From ZLKRG08 sp051006515 (GTDB taxonomy: Bacteria > Actinomycetota > Actinomycetes > Nanopelagicales > Nanopelagicaceae), in NCBI GenBank assembly GCA_051006515.1, contig JBPCTD010000010.1, positions 1 through 10,518 of the forward strand: a DNA stretch of 10,518 nt, in the 5' to 3' direction. The notes beneath the pieces are model-generated. The model had not been told where the DNA came from and did not search any database. It worked only from the letters and a program-made list of their open reading frames with translations. Below are positions 7,380 through 10,518 of the stretch, piece by piece. A program made the translations under genes and the position numbers. The stretch's first letter is position 1. Each line of letters opens with the position of its first letter.

Positions 7380-7512
7380 AGGTTGCAAAGCGAATTTTGC
7401 TTATTCCAGTACCCCATCTAGAATTCATGCATTGACCGGCTATATGCCGCAAGAGGAGAAATCCCACCTAAACTGCGAGGCAAGCGCCTTAGCGGACTGG
7501 TAAAGTCAAAAC

Positions 7513-7530
7513 GAAGCATTTGCTTCTTTT
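7513..7530 (+). terminator. Possible weak terminator or attenuator before infC
   Basis: GAAGC (7513-7517) and GCTTC (7522-7526) can pair around a 4-nt ATTT loop, followed directly by TTTT and then a pyrimidine-rich run. The shape is that of an intrinsic terminator, but the stem is only 5 bp, so efficiency would be low. It could end fabG-fabI transcription or act in the infC leader. Confidence 0.27.
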
Positions 7531-7553
7531 GCTCTTTTCTTGCGTCTAACTTT

Positions 7554-7573
7554 TAGTTAATAGCTAGTTAATA
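7554..7573 (+). repeat. Tandem 9-bp direct repeat upstream of infC
   Basis: TAGTTAATA occurs twice (7554-7562 and 7565-7573) with a GC pair between, giving an 11-bp period close to one helical turn. It lies 11 bases before the AAGGAG of infC. Such spacing suits binding of a protein to one face of the DNA, or the AT-rich sequence may simply form part of the infC promoter. No regulator is assigned. Confidence 0.6.
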
Positions 7574-7584
7574 AATCACGTAAG

Positions 7585-7590
7585 AAGGAG
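7585..7590 (+). promoter_or_regulatory. Ribosome-binding site that fixes the non-AUG infC start
   Basis: AAGGAG lies 5 nt before ATC 7596 and 2 nt before ATC 7593. An in-frame TAA at 7581-7583 limits how far upstream the gene can begin. The spacing favours ATC 7596 as the initiation codon. Confidence 0.8.
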
Positions 7591-7595
7591 AAATC

Positions 7596-8138
7596 ATCAG
7601 CACTGCAGAACCACGTATCAATGATCGTATTCGCGCTGCACAGATTCGTTTAATCAACTACGACGGAGAACAGGTCGGAGTAGTTGAAATCGATACTGCG
7701 CTAAAGATGGCGGATGAAATCGGGTTAGATCTCGTAGAGATCGCGCCAGATGCCAATCCACCGGTATGCAAAATCATGGACTTTGGTAAGTACAAGTACG
7801 AGATGGCGCAGAAAGCTCGCGAACAACGTCAGAACCAGACACACATTGTGGTCAAGGAGATACGTCTTCGTCCAAAGATCGAAACACATGATTACGAAAC
7901 AAAGCGAAATCAAGTGCTTAAGTTCATTGGCTCAGGTGACAAAGTAAAGGTGACGATCCAATTCCGTGGTCGCGAGCAGTCAAGACCAGAACTTGGTTAC
8001 AACTTGTTGCAACGTCTCGCTGAAGATGTGGCAGAAGTTGCAAACATTGAGTTTGCGCCAAAACAAGAAGGGCGCAATATGACTATGGTCCTTGGTCCTA
8101 ATAAGGCCAAAACTGCGAGCAAATCTAAAAACAAATAG
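7596..8138 (+). CDS. infC: Translation initiation factor IF-3 (ATC start)
   Basis: IF3 binds the 30S subunit, checks the start codon and initiator tRNA, and prevents early joining of 50S. Read from ATC 7596 the product is 180 residues. The N-domain opens PRINDRIRAAQIRLI (6-20) and contains DGEQVGVV and LDLVEIAPDANPPVCKIMDFGKYKYE (45-70). A lysine- and glutamine-rich linker follows, then the C-domain from about residue 87 (KEIRLRPKIETHDY) through KVKVTIQFRGRE to the basic tail. There is no ATG, GTG or TTG between the upstream in-frame TAA (7581) and Met38 (ATG 7707); starting at 7707 would cut off half the N-domain. Non-AUG starts are known for infC in many bacteria, where IF3 discriminates against its own start codon and so limits its own synthesis. 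It heads the operon with rpmI and rplT. Confidence 0.95.
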   Translation: MSTAEPRINDRIRAAQIRLINYDGEQVGVVEIDTALKMADEIGLDLVEIAPDANPPVCKIMDFGKYKYEMAQKAREQRQNQTHIVVKEIRLRPKIETHDYETKRNQVLKFIGSGDKVKVTIQFRGREQSRPELGYNLLQRLAEDVAEVANIEFAPKQEGRNMTMVLGPNKAKTASKSKNK

Positions 8139-8150
8139 TTAAAAACTATT
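8134..8150 (+). promoter_or_regulatory. AU-rich hairpin between infC and rpmI
   Basis: AATAGTT (8134-8140) and AACTATT (8144-8150) form a perfect 7-bp inverted repeat around AAA. The left arm includes the infC stop codon (8136-8138), and the right arm ends 3 bases before the AGAGGAGG of rpmI. It could influence ribosome access to rpmI or mark an RNA-processing site. It is too AT-rich, and lacks a downstream T-run, to act as a terminator. Confidence 0.45.
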
Positions 8151-8164
8151 AAGAGGAGGCTTAA

Positions 8165-8362
8165 ATGCCAAAGATGAAGACCCACAGTGGAGCTAAGAAG
8201 ACTTTCAAAGTCACTGGCTCTGGCAAGATCATGCATGAGCGCGCTGGTAAGCGCCACCTACTTGAGCGCAAGTCATCAAGACTTACACGTCGCTTAGATC
8301 AAGAGTCCGCAGCTAAACCATCAACCGCATTCGCTGCAAAGCGTATGTTGGGCTTGAAGTAG
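8165..8362 (+). CDS. rpmI: 50S ribosomal protein L35
   Basis: The 65-residue basic protein begins PKMKTHSGAKKTFKVTGSGK, the L35 signature, and continues with HERAGKRHLLERKSSRLTRRL, which is highly conserved. It binds 23S rRNA in the large subunit. The length is as usual for the family. The ATG at 8165 has a perfect AGGAGG (8154-8159) at 5-nt spacing. Codon use is biased toward CGC/CGT and AAG, as expected for a highly expressed gene. It lies in the conserved order infC-rpmI-rplT; the stop codon overlaps the ribosome-binding site of rplT. Confidence 0.98.
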   Translation: MPKMKTHSGAKKTFKVTGSGKIMHERAGKRHLLERKSSRLTRRLDQESAAKPSTAFAAKRMLGLK

Positions 8363-8375
8363 GAGGGTATAAAAA

Positions 8376-8735
8376 ATGGCAAGAGTTAAGCGCGGCGTAC
8401 ATGCTGCAAAGAAGCGTCGTACCACCCTCGAGCGTGCTAGCGGTTATCGCGGACAACGTTCACGTCTTTATACCAAGGCGAAGGAACAGGTTACGCACTC
8501 ATTAGTTTATGCATTTAATGATCGCAAAGATAAGAAGGGCGATTTCCGCCAACTTTGGATTCAGCGCATTAATGCTGGTGCACGTGCAAATGGCCTTACT
8601 TACAATCGTTTTATCCAAGGTTTAAAGGGAGCTGGCATCGAAGTTGATCGCCGCATCCTTTCTGATCTTGCAATTAACGATCCAGCGGCATTCAAGTCGT
8701 TGGTAGATATCGCCAAAGCAAACGTCAAGAATTAA
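8376..8735 (+). CDS. rplT: 50S ribosomal protein L20
   Basis: The 119-residue product has the L20 hallmarks: ARVKRGVHAAKKRRTTLERASGYRGQRSRLY at the very basic N-terminus, which threads into 23S rRNA, then LWIQRINAGARANGLTYNRFI and a helical C-domain ending KSLVDIAKANVKN. L20 is needed early in 50S assembly; in E. coli and Bacillus it also represses its own operon, but whether that occurs here is not shown. AGGAGG (8361-8366), overlapping the rpmI stop, lies 9 nt before ATG 8376. The codon bias matches high expression. Confidence 0.98.
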   Translation: MARVKRGVHAAKKRRTTLERASGYRGQRSRLYTKAKEQVTHSLVYAFNDRKDKKGDFRQLWIQRINAGARANGLTYNRFIQGLKGAGIEVDRRILSDLAINDPAAFKSLVDIAKANVKN

Positions 8736-8740
8736 TTAAG

Positions 8741-9508
8741 ATGATTGAGAGCCTTCAGTCGCCACATGTTGCGCGAGTGAAGGCTCTTTTATCTTCCAAA
8801 AAAGAGCGTGCAGAAGCGGCTAGATTTATCGCAGAGGGCTTACAAAGTGTCCGTGAGGCGCTAAAAATTTCTGGCTCAATAGAGGTTCTTTACCTATCTT
8901 CAAGCGGCCGTGAAAGATTAGTTAAAGCGGTGGGTGAACTTCCTGACATTAATGTGATTGACGTCAGCGACAAAGTCAGTGATGCCATGTCTGATGCAAT
9001 TACTTCACAAGGAATCGTCGCGATTTGCCATATGAAATCTAGAGAAGTATCAGAGATTTCGAAATTAACGGATAAGCACATAATTTATTTAAATGAGATT
9101 CAAGATCCGGGTAATGCGGGCACGATACTAAGAAGCGCTGATGCCATGAATCTTGCCGCGATCTTTACCTCACCAGGAAGCGTAGATTTTTATTCACCAA
9201 AAGTAGTTCGTTCAACTGCCGGCTCTTTATGGCACATTCCGGTTTTTGATGGTGTGTCCATCGCACAATTAAAAGAGCAATTACCTCAACACGAACTCTA
9301 TGTTTTAGATGGCGCCAGCAAAGAAAAATTAGATGAGATTGATTTCTCAAAACCTGCTATTTGGATTTTTGGAAATGAAGCGCGCGGAGTTCAAGAGAAT
9401 ATCCGTGACGCAAAGCGAATCTCCATACAAATGCCAGGAAATGCAGAATCACTTAATTTGGCAGCCGCTGCTTCCATAGTCATGTACCAAATATCCCGCG
9501 AGTTATAA
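8741..9508 (+). CDS. SpoU/TrmH-family RNA 2'-O-methyltransferase
   Basis: A 255-residue SPOUT-fold methyltransferase. The N-terminal part (about 1-100) resembles the substrate-binding domain of RlmB/TsnR-like rRNA methylases (SPHVARVKALLSSKKERAEAARFIAEG). The catalytic domain has the three family motifs: NEIQDPGNAGTILRSADA (118-135) with the conserved Asn and Arg, WIFGNEARGV (208-217) with Glu213, and IQMPGNAESLNLAAAA (229-244), which forms the knot that binds S-adenosylmethionine. It probably methylates a ribose in 23S rRNA, but the exact nucleotide cannot be read from sequence. The gene lies between rplT and pheS, a common actinobacterial arrangement. ATG 8741 is 5 bases after rplT with no Shine-Dalgarno sequence, so coupling to rplT translation is likely. 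Confidence 0.92.
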   Translation: MIESLQSPHVARVKALLSSKKERAEAARFIAEGLQSVREALKISGSIEVLYLSSSGRERLVKAVGELPDINVIDVSDKVSDAMSDAITSQGIVAICHMKSREVSEISKLTDKHIIYLNEIQDPGNAGTILRSADAMNLAAIFTSPGSVDFYSPKVVRSTAGSLWHIPVFDGVSIAQLKEQLPQHELYVLDGASKEKLDEIDFSKPAIWIFGNEARGVQENIRDAKRISIQMPGNAESLNLAAAASIVMYQISREL

Positions 9509-9519
9509 CGACGCACCTA

Positions 9520-9525
9520 TACAAT
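9520..9525 (+). promoter_or_regulatory. Candidate -10 element for a leaderless pheS transcript
   Basis: TACAAT (five of six bases of TATAAT) ends 7 nt before the pheS ATG at 9533, where transcription would be expected to start. No Shine-Dalgarno sequence is present in the 24-base gap. No good -35 box is visible about 17 nt upstream, inside the methyltransferase gene, which is common for actinobacterial promoters with a TANNNT -10. pheS may thus have its own promoter in addition to read-through. Confidence 0.42.
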
Positions 9526-9532
9526 TCGTCGC

Positions 9533-10518
9533 ATGAATCCAGCAGAAATTCAAAAGTGGGTCGAAAGCGCCAAAAGCGCTTTTGCAGCCGCTTCGGATCT
9601 GGATCAATTAAAGAGCGCTCGGTTGGCGCATGCAGGAGATAAATCTGAGATAGCGGGAGCAAGTCGTTCTTTAGCTACCGTGCCTGCAGAGCAGAAAGCG
9701 GAGTTGGGCAAGTTAATTGGCGCTGCTCGTGCAGAGATCAATGAAGCTCTTGAGAAACGAAATATAGAATTAGAAATTTTGCGTGATCAAAAAGTACTGC
9801 TCGAAGAGGTAGTAGATATCACGCTGCCAGCAATCAGAGAACATTTAGGCGGGCTACACCCACTAACAATTATTAAAAATGAAATCTCAGATTATTTTCT
9901 CTCGTTAGGATATTCAATTGCCGAAGGTCCAGAGCTAGAGAGCGGATGGCTTAATTTTGATGCGCTAAATATCCCAACTGATCATCCAGCTAGAAGCATG
10001 CAAGATACTTTCTTTGTCGAGCCGCTTGAATCTGGTTTAGTTATGCGTACCCATACTTCTCCAGTGCAAGCGCGCACCATGTTAACCCAAGCGCCGCCAA
10101 TTTATGTCATATCACCAGGACGCACATATCGCGCAGATGAGTTAGATGCTACCCATAGCCCAGTTTTTAGCCAGGTTGAAGGTTTAGTAATTGATACCGA
10201 TATCAGCATGGCCCACTTAAAAGGAACACTTGATGCATTTGCGGCAAAAATGTTTGGTTCTGATGCAGTGACCAGACTTCGTCCATCTTTCTTTCCATTT
10301 ACTGAACCAAGTGCAGAAGTTGATGTCTGGTTTAACAATCGTTGGATCGAATGGGGCGGTTGCGGAATGGTTAACCCGAAAGTACTTGAAAATTGTGGAA
10401 TCGATCCAGATAAATATTCGGGTTTTGCTTTTGGCATGGGCCTTGAACGAACACTAATGGTCCGCCAAGGAATCAAAGATATGCATGACATTGTTGAAGG
10501 CGATATCAGATTCTCTAG
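9533..10518 (+). CDS. pheS: Phenylalanyl-tRNA synthetase alpha subunit (3' end outside window)
   Basis: PheS is the catalytic subunit of the (alpha-beta)2 class II enzyme that charges tRNA-Phe. 328 codons are visible with no stop; relatives end within about 10-15 residues of this point (after the DIRFS segment), so only the tail is missing. An N-terminal coiled-coil arm (about 1-95), which contacts tRNA, is followed by the class II core: HPARSMQDTF (151-160), RTHTSPVQAR (172-181), motif 2 with GRTYRADELDATHSP (196-210) and FSQVEG, SFFPFTEPS (252-260), GGCGMVNP (275-282), and motif 3 GFAFGMGLER (297-306) with Arg306. The Ala in GFAFG at the amino-acid pocket is the usual residue. ATG 9533 is chosen because the product then starts at the normal place; no ribosome-binding site precedes it. 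pheT is expected next. Confidence 0.96.
   Translation, partial: MNPAEIQKWVESAKSAFAAASDLDQLKSARLAHAGDKSEIAGASRSLATVPAEQKAELGKLIGAARAEINEALEKRNIELEILRDQKVLLEEVVDITLPAIREHLGGLHPLTIIKNEISDYFLSLGYSIAEGPELESGWLNFDALNIPTDHPARSMQDTFFVEPLESGLVMRTHTSPVQARTMLTQAPPIYVISPGRTYRADELDATHSPVFSQVEGLVIDTDISMAHLKGTLDAFAAKMFGSDAVTRLRPSFFPFTEPSAEVDVWFNNRWIEWGGCGMVNPKVLENCGIDPDKYSGFAFGMGLERTLMVRQGIKDMHDIVEGDIRFS

Larger units (their letters stand above)
7380..7595 (+). other. Leader-like intergenic region before infC
   Basis: This 216-base gap is the longest non-coding stretch here. It holds a small hairpin just after fabI (7385-7400, GCAAAG/TTTTGC with a CGAA loop), a short AGGC/GCCT stem at 7478-7489, a GAAGC/GCTTC hairpin followed by T's at 7513-7530, a tandem 9-bp repeat at 7554-7573, and a ribosome-binding segment at 7454-7463 (AGGAGAAATC) that is repeated exactly at the infC start (7586-7595). 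No canonical ORF of note is present; one open frame from 7422 to the stop at 7554-7556 has no ATG, GTG or TTG. The stretch may be the promoter and untranslated leader of the infC operon. I do not recognise a named RNA element in it. Confidence 0.5.

Noticed and set aside
7385..7400. Hairpin after fabI as an intrinsic terminator
   Set aside because: The stem is short, includes a G-T pair, and is followed by TTATTCC rather than a T-run; kept only as part of the leader description.
7432..7446. TTGACC followed by TATATG as a promoter
   Set aside because: The two boxes are only 3 bases apart, and no -10-like hexamer lies 16-18 nt downstream of TTGACC.
7444..7503. 19-codon ATG frame in the infC leader
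   Set aside because: No Shine-Dalgarno sequence lies before the ATG at 7444, and the product matches nothing I know; treated as chance.
9572..9583. 12-bp perfect palindrome AAAAGCGCTTTT
   Set aside because: It lies within codons 14-17 of pheS encoding the ordinary N-terminal arm; no paired site or regulatory context supports an operator.
10102..10491. 129-codon open frame on the minus strand inside pheS
   Set aside because: It mirrors the codon structure of pheS, whose class II motifs are unmistakable; nothing recognisable is in the antisense product.

Overview
The window reads as a chromosomal housekeeping segment of a low-GC, streamlined actinobacterium. Gene order and protein types point to Actinobacteria: a suf cluster with a Rieske ferredoxin next to sufC and with SufU in place of SufE, a mycobacterial-type fabG-inhA pair, a DUF3099 gene, and infC-rpmI-rplT-rRNA methyltransferase-pheS. 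The AT-rich codon use and tight packing suggest a freshwater Nanopelagicales (acI, Planktophila/Nanopelagicus-like) genome. That placement is an inference from memory, not a database result.

Layout, left to right. (1) Positions 1-2984, plus strand: the 3' end of a suf Fe-S assembly operon, with a partial Rieske ferredoxin, sufC, sufS, sufU and sufT. (2) 2999-4867, plus: an ABC exporter half-transporter, convergent with and overlapping the next gene by 18 bases. (3) 4850-5771, minus: a SURF1-family cytochrome oxidase assembly protein and, upstream of it, a small DUF3099 membrane protein. (4) 5899-7379, plus: fabG and an InhA-type fabI, overlapping by one base. (5) 7380-7595: a 216-base leader-like gap, the largest non-coding stretch here. 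(6) 7596-10518, plus: infC, rpmI, rplT, a SpoU/TrmH-type RNA methyltransferase and pheS, which runs off the right edge.

The genes fall into four core functions: Fe-S cluster assembly, respiration (SURF1 for cytochrome oxidase), fatty-acid elongation (FabG reduces the ketoacyl group, FabI the enoyl group), and translation (IF3, L35, L20, Phe-tRNA synthetase). No mobile elements, CRISPR arrays, tRNAs, rRNAs or defence genes are visible.

The points most worth a second look concern initiation and leaders. infC must start at a non-AUG codon (ATC), because no ATG, GTG or TTG lies between an in-frame stop and a codon deep inside the N-domain. The DUF3099 gene may also start at ATC. Several genes (pheS, the ABC exporter, fabG) lack a Shine-Dalgarno sequence and have a -10-like hexamer placed so that transcripts could be leaderless. 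The infC leader carries a tandem 9-bp repeat and a duplicated ribosome-binding segment. The FabI has a short substrate loop unlike that of mycobacterial InhA. I see no convincing new multi-gene system.
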